Shown: piece by piece, positions 26,336 through 35,253 of the stretch
Layout of the letters: every line of letters begins with the position of its first letter
Position numbering within the stretch: the stretch's first letter is position 1
Notes under the pieces: generated by a model
The model's input: only the letters and a program-made list of their open reading frames with translations
What the model was told of the DNA's origin: nothing
The model's database searches: none
NCBI RefSeq assembly: GCF_000513095.1
Contig: NZ_BAUT01000002.1
Span: forward strand, 1 to 64,000
DNA from: Halalkalibacter wakoensis JCM 9140
Lineage (GTDB): Bacteria; Bacillota; Bacilli; Bacillales; Bacillaceae_D
Direction: 5' to 3'
DNA length: 64,000 nt
Translations under genes and position numbers: made by a program

Positions 26336-26473
26336 TTACCCTTCGCCGTTGCTTTGACTAACTTGATTTCGTTTTTTGACCTTTTTTGAGCCACTTAATG
26401 GTACTGGTTGTCCGGAGTGAGCTCCTTTAGGCTGATTTCTTCGTTGGTCTTTATGTGTATTGTGCTCAGTCAT
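26336..26473 (-). CDS. sspP: small acid-soluble spore protein P
   Basis: 45 aa, ATG 26473 with GAGGAGGG upstream. [20 protein letters not shown] then [17 protein letters not shown]; the [16 protein letters not shown] core is diagnostic for SspP. Minor forespore protein. In B. subtilis sspP and sspO sit beside aconitase, as here. Too short for most ORF lists. Confidence 0.9.
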   Translation of the reverse strand: MTEHNTHKDQRRNQPKGAHSGQPVPLSGSKKVKKRNQVSQSNGEG

Positions 26474-26581
26474 AATTGTCATCCCTCCTCGATTGTAGTA
26501 TCTCTGGCAATCGCCTAAGTATACGAATAATCATCTACGTTTGCCACACCCTAATACCGAGCTCATTCAAGGGGGAATAAC

Positions 26582-26710
26582 ATGCTACATTCCAGTAAAC
26601 AACGTACTGTTGAGGCTGGTCGTCAAGCTGTTTTGAAAGCTCAAAAAGCGGTTGGGAACATAAATGCACATGAAGGCGATAGGAAAGCCCAATTAAATAA
26701 AAAAGCATAA
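26582..26710 (+). CDS. small basic protein, possibly spore-related
   Basis: 42 aa, ATG 26582 with AAGGGGGA upstream and a strong terminator 22 bp after its stop. MLHSSKQRTVEAGRQAVLKA then QKAVGNINAHEGDRKAQLNK. Not a family I recognise; small, soluble and Cys-free like the SASP genes on both sides (sspP, sspO, opposite strand), so a forespore product is plausible. Confidence 0.6.
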   Translation: MLHSSKQRTVEAGRQAVLKAQKAVGNINAHEGDRKAQLNKKA

Positions 26711-26731
26711 AGGTTGTCACCATGTTAAAGA

Positions 26732-26771
26732 AGGTAGAGGAATCCTGTTTTATGGCCCCTCTACCTTTTTT
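26732..26771. terminator. bidirectional terminator
   Basis: Perfect 9-bp stem AGGTAGAGG (26732-26740) and CCTCTACCT (26758-26766), T run on the plus strand and T-rich on the minus; between the small basic gene and sspO. Confidence 0.85.
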
Positions 26772-26772
26772 G

Positions 26773-26907
26773 TTACTGACGCTTTTTTGTTTTTTTGTTG
26801 TGTTGACGTTCCATTTCGGTTAAAGGCTCATTTGCTGGTTTTTCACGGTGTGCTGCATTATGCTCTAATACTCTTTTGTCTTGTTCGTCTGGTTGTTGTT
26901 TAGCCAT
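26773..26907 (-). CDS. sspO: small acid-soluble spore protein O
   Basis: 44 aa, ATG 26907, GGAGG eight or so bases upstream. The C-terminal ANEPLTEMERQHNKKTKKRQ is the SspO hallmark (NEPLTxxERQxNKKxKK). Gene order sspP, sspO, aconitase matches B. subtilis. Expected to be made in the forespore under sigma-G. Confidence 0.9.
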   Translation of the reverse strand: MAKQQPDEQDKRVLEHNAAHREKPANEPLTEMERQHNKKTKKRQ

Positions 26908-27146
26908 GAAATTACACCTCCACAAGTCGTAGGATTTGTGATCTCTGGCCTATTTATACAAGATTATCCTCTATATATGAGTAACGATCTCTAGACTTTT
27001 CCGTAAATAATGACTTACTTTTTAAAAGAATTTAAAAAAAGCATTTATTCTTCACAAAAGTTTTGATATTCTAGAGAGGGACTGTTTTGTCGAATCAGTT
27101 AAGCGCTTTCTATTTATGGAATAAATAGACTAGTCAGTCTCTGGCT

Positions 27147-27175
27147 TAGACAATTATGACAGTTTACGGTATGAT
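27147..27175 (+). promoter_or_regulatory. probable sigma-A promoter of acnA
   Basis: TAGACA (27147-27152) and TATGAT (27170-27175) with 17-base spacing, 26 bp before the acnA start. Confidence 0.5.
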
Positions 27176-27200
27176 AGTCTTGTAAAGGGAGGGTATACAT

Positions 27201-29915
27201 ATGTCAACGAAAAAAGATGTATTCAATGCAAAAACATCCTTTTCTTTGGATGGAAAGACAATTAATTATTACTCTTTAAAAGCACTAGAGGATGCTGGGT
27301 TAGGTAATGTTTCAAAACTACCATATTCAGTTAAGGTTTTACTAGAATCAGTTCTTCGTCAATACGATGGTTATGTTATTAAAGAAGAGCATGTTGAAAA
27401 TTTAGCGAAATGGGGAACGAGCGAATTAAAAGATATCGACGTACCTTTTAAACCATCTCGTGTTATTCTTCAAGATTTTACAGGTGTGCCAGCAGTTGTA
27501 GACCTTGCTTCCTTACGTAAAGCAATGGCTGACCTCGGCGGGAACCCAGATCAAATTAATCCTGAAATTCCAGTTGACTTAGTCATTGACCACTCAGTTC
27601 AAGTTGATAAAGCTGGTACAATGGATTCTTTAGATTTTAATATGAATTTAGAATTTCAACGTAATGAAGAGCGTTATCAGTTTTTAAGTTGGGCGAAGAA
27701 AGCGTTTGATAACTATCGCGCTGTTCCTCCAGCTACAGGTATCGTTCACCAAGTTAACCTTGAGCACATTGCAAATGTTGTTCATGCTGTTGAACAAGAT
27801 GGTGAAACACTTGCTTTCCCTGATACGCTTGTCGGTACAGACTCACATACAACTATGATTAACGGTATCGGTGTTCTTGGTTGGGGTGTAGGTGGTATCG
27901 AAGCTGAAGCTGGAATGCTAGGACAACCGTCTTACTTCCCTGTACCGGAAGTTATTGGGGTGAAATTTACCGGCTCTCTTCCAAGTGGAACAACTGCTAC
28001 AGATGTAGCTTTAAAAGTAACACAAGTGTTACGTGAGAAAAAAGTTGTAGGTAAGTTTGTTGAGTTCTTCGGTCCTGGTTTAGCCGAGATGCCACTAGCT
28101 GACCGTGCAACGATCTCGAACATGGCTCCAGAATACGGTGCAACTTGTGGTTTCTTCCCAGTTGATGTAGAAGCACTAAACTACATGCGTTTAACTGGCC
28201 GTTCAGAAGAGCAAATCAAGCTTGTAGAAGAGTACTCAAAAGCAAATGACTTGTTCTATGTTCCAGGAGAAACGCCTGACCCTACGTATACAAGTGTTGT
28301 AGAGGTTGATCTTTCTGAAATTGAAGCTAACCTTTCTGGTCCAAAGCGTCCACAAGATCTTGTTCGTTTGTCTGATATGCAAAAATCTTTCCGTGATGCA
28401 GTAGTTGCACCACAAGGAACTCAAGGTTTAGGACAAACAGAAGCAGAATTTGATAAAAAGGTTCCAGTCAAATTCAAAGATGGTCGCGAAACGGTTATGG
28501 AAACGGGTTCAATTGCGATCGCGGCGATTACAAGCTGTACGAACACTTCAAATCCTTATGTACTAATTGGAGCAGGTCTTGTTGCCAAAAAAGCTGTTGA
28601 GTTAGGTCTTGAAGTCCCTGAATTTGTAAAAACTTCATTAGCACCGGGTTCAAAAGTTGTTACAGGTTATTTAACTGATTCAGGACTTCTTCCATACTTA
28701 GAAAAATTAGGTTATAACCTAGTTGGGTACGGCTGTACGACTTGTATCGGAAACTCTGGTCCTCTTGAGGATGAGATTGAAGAAGCAATCGCTAACAGTG
28801 ATTTAACTGTAACTTCAGTGCTATCAGGTAACCGTAACTTCGAAGGGCGTATCCATCCATTAGTGAAAGCCAACTATCTTGCATCTCCGCCGCTTGTAGT
28901 TGCTTATTCTCTTGCGGGAACAGTGGATATCGATCTTCAAAATGACCCAATTGGTCAAGATAAGAACGGAAAAGATGTATTCTTTGCAGATATTTGGCCT
29001 ACTTCAGATGAAATCTCTAAAGTGGTTTCTGAAACAGTTACACCTGAGTTGTTCCGTCGTGAATACGAGAATGTATTTAGCAGCAATCCTCGTTGGAACG
29101 AAATTGAGACAACTGATGATGCTCTTTATAAGTGGGATGAGGAATCAACATACATTGCTAACCCTACGTTCTTCGAAAATCTGTCTCCAGATCCAGAAGA
29201 TATTAAGCCATTATCAAGCCTACGTGTCATCGGTAAATTTGGTGATACAGTAACAACCGACCACATTTCACCAGCTGGTGCAATTGGTAAAGATACACCT
29301 GCAGGTAAATACTTAATTTCTAAAGGTGTTCAGCCTAAAGATTTCAACTCTTACGGTTCACGTCGTGGTAACCACGAAGTTATGATGAGAGGTACTTTTG
29401 CTAACATCCGTATCCGTAACCAAATCGCTCCTGGTACAGAAGGTGGTTACACAACTTACTGGCCTACTGGCGAAGTGACATCTATTTATGATGCAGCAAT
29501 GAAATACAAAGAAGAAGGTACTGGCTTAGCTATTTTGGCTGGTAAAGATTACGGTATGGGAAGTTCTCGTGACTGGGCTGCCAAAGGTACAAACCTACTT
29601 GGTATTAAGACAGTTATTGCTGAGAGCTATGAGCGTATCCACCGTAGTAACCTTGTTCTTATGGGTGTTCTTCCACTTCAATTTAAAGACGGAGATAGTG
29701 CAGAATCTTTAGGGTTAACAGGTGAAGAGTCATTCGATGTTCAAATTACGAACGACGTAAAACCACGTGAAATGGTAAAAGTCGTTGCTACGAATAAAGA
29801 TGGCAAGAAAACGGAATTTGACGTACTAGTTCGCTTCGATAGTGAAGTTGAGTTGGATTACTACCGTCATGGTGGTATCTTACAAATGGTACTTCGTAAC
29901 AAGCTTGCTCAATAA
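27201..29915 (+). CDS. acnA: aconitate hydratase AcnA (CitB)
   Basis: 904 aa, same size as B. subtilis CitB. [4Fe-4S] ligands are visible in TSCTNTSNP (about 443) and [14 protein letters not shown] (about 509 and 512). N-terminal half contains [28 protein letters not shown] and the swivel domain [21 protein letters not shown]. Catalyses citrate to isocitrate in the TCA cycle; bacterial AcnA can also bind mRNA under iron limitation. AGGGAGGG precedes ATG 27201. Monocistronic with promoter and terminator. High expression is suggested by codon choice. Confidence 0.98.
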   Translation: MSTKKDVFNAKTSFSLDGKTINYYSLKALEDAGLGNVSKLPYSVKVLLESVLRQYDGYVIKEEHVENLAKWGTSELKDIDVPFKPSRVILQDFTGVPAVVDLASLRKAMADLGGNPDQINPEIPVDLVIDHSVQVDKAGTMDSLDFNMNLEFQRNEERYQFLSWAKKAFDNYRAVPPATGIVHQVNLEHIANVVHAVEQDGETLAFPDTLVGTDSHTTMINGIGVLGWGVGGIEAEAGMLGQPSYFPVPEVIGVKFTGSLPSGTTATDVALKVTQVLREKKVVGKFVEFFGPGLAEMPLADRATISNMAPEYGATCGFFPVDVEALNYMRLTGRSEEQIKLVEEYSKANDLFYVPGETPDPTYTSVVEVDLSEIEANLSGPKRPQDLVRLSDMQKSFRDAVVAPQGTQGLGQTEAEFDKKVPVKFKDGRETVMETGSIAIAAITSCTNTSNPYVLIGAGLVAKKAVELGLEVPEFVKTSLAPGSKVVTGYLTDSGLLPYLEKLGYNLVGYGCTTCIGNSGPLEDEIEEAIANSDLTVTSVLSGNRNFEGRIHPLVKANYLASPPLVVAYSLAGTVDIDLQNDPIGQDKNGKDVFFADIWPTSDEISKVVSETVTPELFRREYENVFSSNPRWNEIETTDDALYKWDEESTYIANPTFFENLSPDPEDIKPLSSLRVIGKFGDTVTTDHISPAGAIGKDTPAGKYLISKGVQPKDFNSYGSRRGNHEVMMRGTFANIRIRNQIAPGTEGGYTTYWPTGEVTSIYDAAMKYKEEGTGLAILAGKDYGMGSSRDWAAKGTNLLGIKTVIAESYERIHRSNLVLMGVLPLQFKDGDSAESLGLTGEESFDVQITNDVKPREMVKVVATNKDGKKTEFDVLVRFDSEVELDYYRHGGILQMVLRNKLAQ

Positions 29916-29924
29916 TACTAATAA

Positions 29925-29972
29925 CAAAAAAACCTATTCTTACAATATTTTGTAAAGAATAGGTTTTTTTTG
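29925..29972 (+). terminator. terminator after acnA
   Basis: Long stem AAAAAAACCTATTCTTACA pairing with TGTAAAGAATAGGTTTTTTT (one bulge), ending in a T run. Confidence 0.93.
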
Positions 29973-30080
29973 TTTTGGTCCATTTTTCTAATTCTGAAAT
30001 CCAATTTTAACCGCACTAATATAGAAAGCAAATTTGTACATCATAAAAATGATAAATAAGGAAAGTGAGGTTGATCCATT

Positions 30081-30224
30081 ATGGGTAGACAGAAAAAAGG
30101 AAATGCAAATGCTCAGCGTAATAATAATGCTAAAAAATATGGAAAACAAAATCATCCTGAAACCGAATATGAATCGTACGCGGAAAGAGAAGCAAGTAAG
30201 ATGAATCGCGATAACGATTTATAA
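30081..30224 (+). CDS. small hydrophilic spore-type protein
   Basis: 47 aa, ATG 30081, weak AAAGTGAGG upstream. MGRQKKGNANAQRNNNAKKY then GKQNHPETEYESYAEREASK. Asn, Lys and Gln rich without Cys or membrane segment, like minor SASPs. Lies between acnA and sspN, where spore genes cluster. I cannot name the family. Confidence 0.6.
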   Translation: MGRQKKGNANAQRNNNAKKYGKQNHPETEYESYAEREASKMNRDNDL

Positions 30225-30242
30225 AAAAGGATATGTATGAGG

Positions 30243-30316
30243 ATAGGGTTGTTCAAACTGATAAGCTTCTGCGGATATTAGAGAAGGAAATTCAGATTTG
30301 CGATGAACAACCCTAT
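30243..30316 (+). terminator. long-stem hairpin
   Basis: Arms ATAGGGTTGTTCA (30243-30255) and TGAACAACCCTAT (30304-30316), perfect 13 bp, 48-base loop, followed by TTTCCTTTTATTT. Confidence 0.75.
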
Positions 30317-30366
30317 TTTCCTTTTATTTATAAGAAAATGCAAAGGTAAGAACGGAGGAGTCTAGA

Positions 30367-31071
30367 TTGTTTGACTTTTGGCAAGGAGCAGAAGGATTAC
30401 CAGTTTACGGTTATATGATCCGAGCAACGATCGTGTACTTTTATATTTTTCTTATCGTCAAAGTTCTAGGGCAACGTTCAATGAGTTCCATTGATGCACT
30501 TGACTTTATTTTCGGTGTTGTTATAGGGGATATATTGGGTGAACCATTAACAGATGGAGAACTCCCTCTTGCAGGCCCTGTTGGTGCAGCTGCGATGACA
30601 GCGGGTTTACACTTGTCGTTGTCTTTATTCGCTCTAAAAGCTCCTCGTTTTCGTAGGATTATTGAAGACGAGCCAATAATCTTAATGAAACATGGTGTTA
30701 TTCTTCATAAACAATTAAGAAAAGCCAAAATCACGTTAGAGGCTTTTTTAATGGATTTACGTCTTAAAGATGCAAATGATCTGACAGAAGTCGATTACGC
30801 AATTCTTGAAATGAATGGTTCAATTAGTGTGATTAAGAAGTCGCAATATGAGAGTGTAACTCCTAAAGACTTGCAAATGGATGTTTCCTCTAAAGGATAT
30901 TCTTCCGTATTAATTGAAGATGGGAATATAATAGATGCCAATGTCAAAAAGTTTGGTTCTTTGGACTGGCTTAGAGAACAAGTGCACAAGCACGGATATA
31001 AAAATCCAAAAGAAATATTCGTCATGACAATCGATGAAACAGGGCAAATTTATACGAGCCCTAAGTCATAA
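30367..31071 (+). CDS. DUF421 (YetF-type) membrane protein
   Basis: 234 aa, TTG start at 30367 with CGGAGGAG upstream. Three N-terminal membrane segments (about 12-32, 42-58, 64-85) holding VKVLGQRSMSSIDALDFIFGVVIGDILGEP, the family signature, then a cytosolic YetF domain (RRIIEDEPIILMKHGVILHKQLRKAKIT and DYAILEMNGSISVIKK). YetF-type proteins are found in several copies in spore-formers; YetF-type genes in B. subtilis have been linked to germination or spore physiology but the molecular role is unknown. Confidence 0.92.
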   Translation: MFDFWQGAEGLPVYGYMIRATIVYFYIFLIVKVLGQRSMSSIDALDFIFGVVIGDILGEPLTDGELPLAGPVGAAAMTAGLHLSLSLFALKAPRFRRIIEDEPIILMKHGVILHKQLRKAKITLEAFLMDLRLKDANDLTEVDYAILEMNGSISVIKKSQYESVTPKDLQMDVSSKGYSSVLIEDGNIIDANVKKFGSLDWLREQVHKHGYKNPKEIFVMTIDETGQIYTSPKS

Positions 31072-31078
31072 ATGTATA

Positions 31079-31125
31079 AAAACACTCCTGTTTTTCCATA
31101 ATGGTAAAAAGCAAAGGAGTGTTTT
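31079..31125 (+). promoter_or_regulatory. hairpin that ends the YetF gene and covers the fbpB-like ribosome site
   Basis: AAAACACTCCT (31079-31089) pairs with AGGAGTGTTTT (31115-31125), with extra TTTTT/AAAAA pairing inside. The right arm contains AAAGGAG (31113-31119), the ribosome site of the next gene, so folding may both terminate transcription and block translation. Confidence 0.6.
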
Positions 31126-31128
31126 CGC

Positions 31129-31269
31129 ATGAGAAGAGTCAGAAAATTATCATTTGAGGAATTAGTTAGAGAAAATAAAGAGAAATTATTGAAGGATAAA
31201 GAGGCGCTTGATCGTTTAGAAGAAAAGTGGGAGCGTAGACGTTCCTCTTTAAATCAAGTGGAAATGTGA
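31129..31269 (+). CDS. FbpB-type small basic protein
   Basis: 46 aa, ATG 31129, AAAGGAG nine bases upstream. MRRVRKLSFEELVRENKEKL then LKDKEALDRLEEKWERRRSS resembles the Fur-regulated basic protein FbpB family (FEELVxxNKxxLLxDKExLxxIExK). In B. subtilis FbpB acts with the iron-sparing sRNA FsrA. Location next to aconitase, a target of iron sparing, is interesting but may be coincidental. No Fur box was searched for. Confidence 0.7.
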   Translation: MRRVRKLSFEELVRENKEKLLKDKEALDRLEEKWERRRSSLNQVEM

Positions 31270-31319
31270 ATAAGAGCATCGTTTGTGAGGCAATCTAAAT
31301 GTTGAGGGAGGGGTTACTT

Positions 31320-31460
31320 ATGAAAAGTACAAAGTCTCATTTTGCTCAATTTCGACCAGACCATTTAGGAACACAGCCTGTAAAGTCAAGGGCGAATAAC
31401 GGGAAAAAGATGGCTCAAAAAAGTAATGAGCAACCCAACTATGTTCCTCCTAAAGGATAG
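31320..31460 (+). CDS. sspN: small acid-soluble spore protein N
   Basis: 46 aa, ATG 31320 with GAGGGAGGGG upstream. DHLGTQPVKSRANNGKKM corresponds to the SspN core (HLGTKPVKYKANKGKKM in B. subtilis). Forespore protein. A terminator follows at once. Part of the acnA-sspN-tlp-yneP-yneQ neighbourhood conserved with B. subtilis. Confidence 0.88.
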   Translation: MKSTKSHFAQFRPDHLGTQPVKSRANNGKKMAQKSNEQPNYVPPKG

Positions 31461-31466
31461 ATTTGC

Positions 31467-31505
31467 AAATTCCCCGGAGTAGGTTTACTTCGGGGAATTT
31501 TTTAT
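31467..31505 (+). terminator. terminator after sspN
   Basis: Stem AAATTCCCCG (31467-31476) and CGGGGAATTT (31491-31500) then TTTT. Confidence 0.92.
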
Positions 31506-31608
31506 GTTTTATCATAATAAAAAAGTTGTCGATGGAAAATGCTTGTCATACAATATCAATAGAGAAATAATGGAGAAGTAGGATGTTAACATGAGAGGAG
31601 TGGATGAC

Positions 31609-32067
31609 ATGAGACATCGCAAATGGATTTTAGCTGGACTCTTTCTCTGTTATGTGTGTGCTTTGTTTTATGTAACCTTATTTGCTTGGAATTATGGTGC
31701 CTCATTAGGACCGGCTGGACCTGGGGGAAGGAATTATAATCTCATACCATTTCGAAGCATTTATCGTATTGCTGTTTTTAGCCCTCAAATAGCAGATCCT
31801 ATTCGAATTTTGCTTGGGAATGTGGTCTTATTTCTTCCGTTAGGTTTCCTGTTGCCTGCAATTTGGCGAAAAGCGCGTCGGTTTGGAGTTGTTTTGGGGA
31901 TTGGTTTTTTTGTTTCACTATTTATTGAGGTTAGTCAATTTTTATTTACTCATAGGGTAGCCAATGTAGATGATGTCATTTTAAATACGTTAGGTGCCAT
32001 AATCGGTCTAGGTCTATTCGGAATAATAAATTGGATGAAAAAAAAGATTGTGTATATTCCTACATAA
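31609..32067 (+). CDS. VanZ-family membrane protein
   Basis: 152 aa from ATG 31609 (AGAGGAG eight bases upstream; the ATG at 31591 precedes this site). Four membrane segments with NYNLIPFRSIYRI, NVVLFLPLGFLLPAIW and a late NVDDVILNTLGAIIGLGL, the VanZ signature. VanZ proteins give low-level teicoplanin resistance in enterococci, but most bacilli homologues have no known role. Monocistronic. Confidence 0.9.
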   Translation: MRHRKWILAGLFLCYVCALFYVTLFAWNYGASLGPAGPGGRNYNLIPFRSIYRIAVFSPQIADPIRILLGNVVLFLPLGFLLPAIWRKARRFGVVLGIGFFVSLFIEVSQFLFTHRVANVDDVILNTLGAIIGLGLFGIINWMKKKIVYIPT

Positions 32068-32069
32068 AA

Positions 32070-32112
32070 GGGCGGCCACTAGATCTGTGAGTACAGGATC
32101 ATTTGGCCGCCT
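32070..32112. terminator. bidirectional hairpin between convergent genes
   Basis: GGCGGCCA (32071-32078) and TGGCCGCC (32104-32111), perfect 8 bp, between vanZ-like and the convergent TVP38 gene; moderate T content on both sides. Confidence 0.7.
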
Positions 32113-32123
32113 TATTTGATAGG

Positions 32124-32753
32124 CTACTCTTTAGTTTGTGGAGTGTATCGGTTAAACAACCGAAAGAGGATATAGACGATTGCTAAAAAAGTTCCATAAA
32201 AGAGGGTTATATAAAGCAAATCACTAGGATTGGTTACAAGAGTATTCCCAACCGTTGCGAATAAAATCATAGATGGTACTTTTCCTAAAGAGGAGGCGAT
32301 GCTATAGCGTATAAAAGAAACACGACTTAGCGCAGAGTAAATGTTAACAACAATGGATGGTATGACAGGGATAAGCCTCGTGATAAAAATGGTCATAAAC
32401 GCATTTCGTTCAAACAAATCTGTTACTTTCGATAAGCGATCATAGCGGTGAAGCCATTTCTTTCCCCAGTCTTGATAGCCGTATCGAACAAAAGCGAACA
32501 TGACAATCGAAGCAAGCGATGAGCCTATCCAAGTAATGATACTACCAAAAACTGGACCATAAGCAGCCCCAAGTACACCCCCGATTAGTGGATATGGAAT
32601 GATCGGGAACAGTGCAAAAAATGTAGCAAGTATTGAAGTAATAAGCATATATTCAGTACCGCCTTGACGAATCCACTGAAGTAACGACTCTCCGAAGAGA
32701 TACATAAAGACAGCAACTAATAAATAGCCGAAGAAGACGAGCGCTTTTTTCAT
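32124..32753 (-). CDS. TVP38/TMEM64 (VTT domain) membrane protein
   Basis: 209 aa with about five membrane segments. The VTT/SNARE-associated core is seen as FPIIPYPLIGGVLGAAYGPVFGSIITWIGSSLAS and FITRLIPVIPSIVVNIYSALSRVSFIRYSIASSLGKVPS. Members are DedA-like; some flip lipids or carriers such as undecaprenyl phosphate, but substrate here is unknown. ATG start follows AGGAAAGG on the minus strand. Stands alone. Confidence 0.9.
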   Translation of the reverse strand: MKKALVFFGYLLVAVFMYLFGESLLQWIRQGGTEYMLITSILATFFALFPIIPYPLIGGVLGAAYGPVFGSIITWIGSSLASIVMFAFVRYGYQDWGKKWLHRYDRLSKVTDLFERNAFMTIFITRLIPVIPSIVVNIYSALSRVSFIRYSIASSLGKVPSMILFATVGNTLVTNPSDLLYITLFYGTFLAIVYILFRLFNRYTPQTKE

Positions 32754-32974
32754 TGTAACCTTCCTTTCCTCGTTTATTTTCTCATATTGTTCGTGTGCTT
32801 GTCTCGTTTTCTTTTTGTCACTTTATTGAAACTTTAATAAAATTGTACGGAATTAAAATTTTATAAAATGTAAGGAAAGAGTGGGGATATCTAATTAGTG
32901 GTTTCCCTTTTCGATATGAACTTTATCTGCTAAAATGGGAAAAACAAAGAGGTTTACTAGGAAAGGGTGAAAAA

Positions 32975-33565
32975 ATGCAAAGGATGAAATGGCTATTATT
33001 GTTATGCGCAACATTGCTTGTTTTTCCGATAAAGGCAGGAGCGCATTCTTATGTAACAGAATCAATCCCAAATGATGGGGAAGAAGTAGATTATGCAGTT
33101 GAGGAAATTAATCTTTATTTTAATGCGGGAATTGAGCGTGTATCGACGGCATCTGTTTATAATGAACATGGTGAAGAGATCGATGTGGAGCGTATTGAAG
33201 TTGAAAGCCCCGATTTAACGGTCTTTTTAACAGAACGTCTTTTACCTGGTGAGTATGTAGTAGAATGGAAGGCATTGGGAGAGGATACTCATCAGACAGA
33301 AGGAAGTATTTCATTTGAAGTTTTAGAATATGAAGTAGAAGTGGTTGAGGACGAAGAAATCGTGGAAGAAGAATTAGTGGAAGAGAATGGCGAAGAAGTA
33401 ATAGAGGAAGCTGAAACAGGTAGTATGGAAGAAGAGTCCAATGTAGTTAAAGAAAATGAGGCAGTAGAATCCTCAATGGGGCGGTTTCTCTTACCTATTG
33501 TGATTACGGGTATAATTGGTTTATTCGTTATTTTACGTTTCGGACTAAAGAGGTTACGTAAATGA
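32975..33565 (+). CDS. CopC-domain exported copper-binding protein
   Basis: 196 aa. Signal peptide (first 23 residues) ends at AGAHSYV, leaving His as first mature residue, the copper-binding His typical of CopC. The domain continues IPNDGEEVDYAVEEINLYFN, PGEYVVEWKALGEDTHQTEGSISFEV. A highly acidic linker (about 125-165, dominated by Glu) and a C-terminal membrane anchor follow, giving an outward-facing anchored domain. Overlaps copD-like by four bases (ATGA). Acidic exterior fits an alkaliphile. Confidence 0.9.
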   Translation: MQRMKWLLLLCATLLVFPIKAGAHSYVTESIPNDGEEVDYAVEEINLYFNAGIERVSTASVYNEHGEEIDVERIEVESPDLTVFLTERLLPGEYVVEWKALGEDTHQTEGSISFEVLEYEVEVVEDEEIVEEELVEENGEEVIEEAETGSMEEESNVVKENEAVESSMGRFLLPIVITGIIGLFVILRFGLKRLRK

Positions 33566-35163
33566 TTGATTCGCTAGCAAATGTTTTGCTTTACATTTGC
33601 TTTTCTTTTTTAATGGGATACTTTTTTCTATATGCGCTATCGGCTAACGTGCGCCCAGCATTAAAAGAAGCTGATCGTTTCCTCAAGATTTTACTCATTC
33701 TCGTGCCGCTACTTTTACTTGTCCCGGTCATAAGAGTAGTTATAACGCTTGTTCAACAGTTTTCTGTACCACTATTCGAAGCTATTACTACCGTTGTATT
33801 AGATTATTCAACTGGGCAGGCATTTGTCCTTGCTATAATTATTTCGATCATTTTTCTAGGGAGCTTTCCTGTTTTGAAAGGAAGTTGGTACTCAGTCATA
33901 CTTGTCTTCCTTCTTATTGTTTTGGCTAGTTGGTCGAGTCACGGTGCTGCAGTCGCTGGAATATTCGGATTCGTAGGAAATACTCTTCATCTAGTTGCTG
34001 TTGCAATCTGGATTGGAATCCTTGCTGTTGTTGGATGGTTTAGTTTGAATAATCAAAATTTACGATTGTTTACTCGCTGGTTCTCCTTCGTTGCTGTTGG
34101 AGCTGTCGCTGTGATTATTGTATCTGGGTTCATGTTAATGTCGGCAATTGTTCCTCAATATGTACAATCCTGGATGCTATCATATGGACAGCTATTACTA
34201 CTAAAACATATCCTATTCTTGCCTTTACTTGTTTTTGGTTTTCATCATTTGTTACTTGGAGTGCGTAAGGAGCAAAGCAACAAGGAGAAGATCTCAAAGT
34301 CTTTTCAGATTGAATCGGTGATGGCGTTAGTAATATTTACATTATCTGCTTTTATGACTGAACAAACTCCGCCTCACGAAGTGGCCCAGACTCTTCAAAC
34401 CGAATCTGTATCTTGGGTTATGCAGTTCTTCCTCTCTGATCCTATAAGCATTGGCTCGATCAAAATGTCATTCTCACTTGTCCCGGTCACTTTAGGTGTT
34501 ATCGGTGTATTTCTATTTGGCTATGCTGCAAGAATCTTAATAAGGTCGTTTCTATTGCAGAAATCAACCGCAGCTTTGGGTGCTAGTATTTTCCTATTTT
34601 ATCTAGCGCTGATGTTAAGTGTGGGAGGTAACGGATATGATATGGACGAGACAGTATATGAATCAATTAGTGACGCTGTGTCCCAAACGTATGAACCAAG
34701 TGCTAAGATCGACATTTTAGTTACAGAGCAACATGAAGAAGAAATTCATGTTGTATATACAGTAAATCAACATGAATTAGTCGCTGAAAAGGTGATACAG
34801 GTTGAAGAAGGTTATCAACGCTTACCTGCTGCCATGTTAACAATAGGAGGAACGGCTGTTGCCGAAGAAAAACAAAAAATTCGAACGTTTCGCGTCCAAA
34901 GTGGAAACTGGCATGATGAGCATTATGAATACACGTATGTCACATTTGGAATGATTCAAGAACCGAATGAGGTTGCGAGAGTGCAAATTCATTATGAAGG
35001 TGGTTCTTACATTTCAGAACTAGACAGACAGACATTTTTACACGTTGTTTCAAGTAACGAGAATTGGGATGACAGACATCCGATTGATTTTCTAAAAGAT
35101 AATGGGCAAGTAATAGAAACGTATGCCCGTAATGTAATGGAGGAAGGAGTTTACTGCCATTAG
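33562..35163 (+). CDS. CopD-like copper import membrane protein
   Basis: 533 aa with eight or more membrane segments in the first 380 residues. CopD motifs: SSHGAAVAGIFGFVGNTLHLVAVAIWIGIL with HxxxxxxW, and LLLLKHILFLPLLVFGFHHL. The C-terminal 150 residues form a soluble outward domain (EQHEEEIHVVYTVNQHELV). With CopC it resembles B. subtilis YcnJ, split into two proteins. Translationally coupled (4-bp overlap). Likely copper uptake. Confidence 0.88.
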   Translation: MIDSLANVLLYICFSFLMGYFFLYALSANVRPALKEADRFLKILLILVPLLLLVPVIRVVITLVQQFSVPLFEAITTVVLDYSTGQAFVLAIIISIIFLGSFPVLKGSWYSVILVFLLIVLASWSSHGAAVAGIFGFVGNTLHLVAVAIWIGILAVVGWFSLNNQNLRLFTRWFSFVAVGAVAVIIVSGFMLMSAIVPQYVQSWMLSYGQLLLLKHILFLPLLVFGFHHLLLGVRKEQSNKEKISKSFQIESVMALVIFTLSAFMTEQTPPHEVAQTLQTESVSWVMQFFLSDPISIGSIKMSFSLVPVTLGVIGVFLFGYAARILIRSFLLQKSTAALGASIFLFYLALMLSVGGNGYDMDETVYESISDAVSQTYEPSAKIDILVTEQHEEEIHVVYTVNQHELVAEKVIQVEEGYQRLPAAMLTIGGTAVAEEKQKIRTFRVQSGNWHDEHYEYTYVTFGMIQEPNEVARVQIHYEGGSYISELDRQTFLHVVSSNENWDDRHPIDFLKDNGQVIETYARNVMEEGVYCH

Positions 35164-35190
35164 TGGTTGTAAACTCCTTCCAATTTTTTA
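35142..35190 (+). terminator. terminator overlapping the copD stop codon
   Basis: Perfect 13-bp stem GGAAGGAGTTTAC (35142-35154) and GTAAACTCCTTCC (35169-35181), then AATTTTTT. The copD-like stop lies in the loop. Confidence 0.92.
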
Positions 35191-35253
35191 TAAATAACTA
35201 TTTCGTTTACCGAAAGAAGAGAGTAGAATGAAAAATAAAAAGGGGAAAGAGAC

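Noticed and set aside
28900-29253. 117-aa ORF inside acnA
   Set aside because: Alternate-frame shadow of the aconitase gene.
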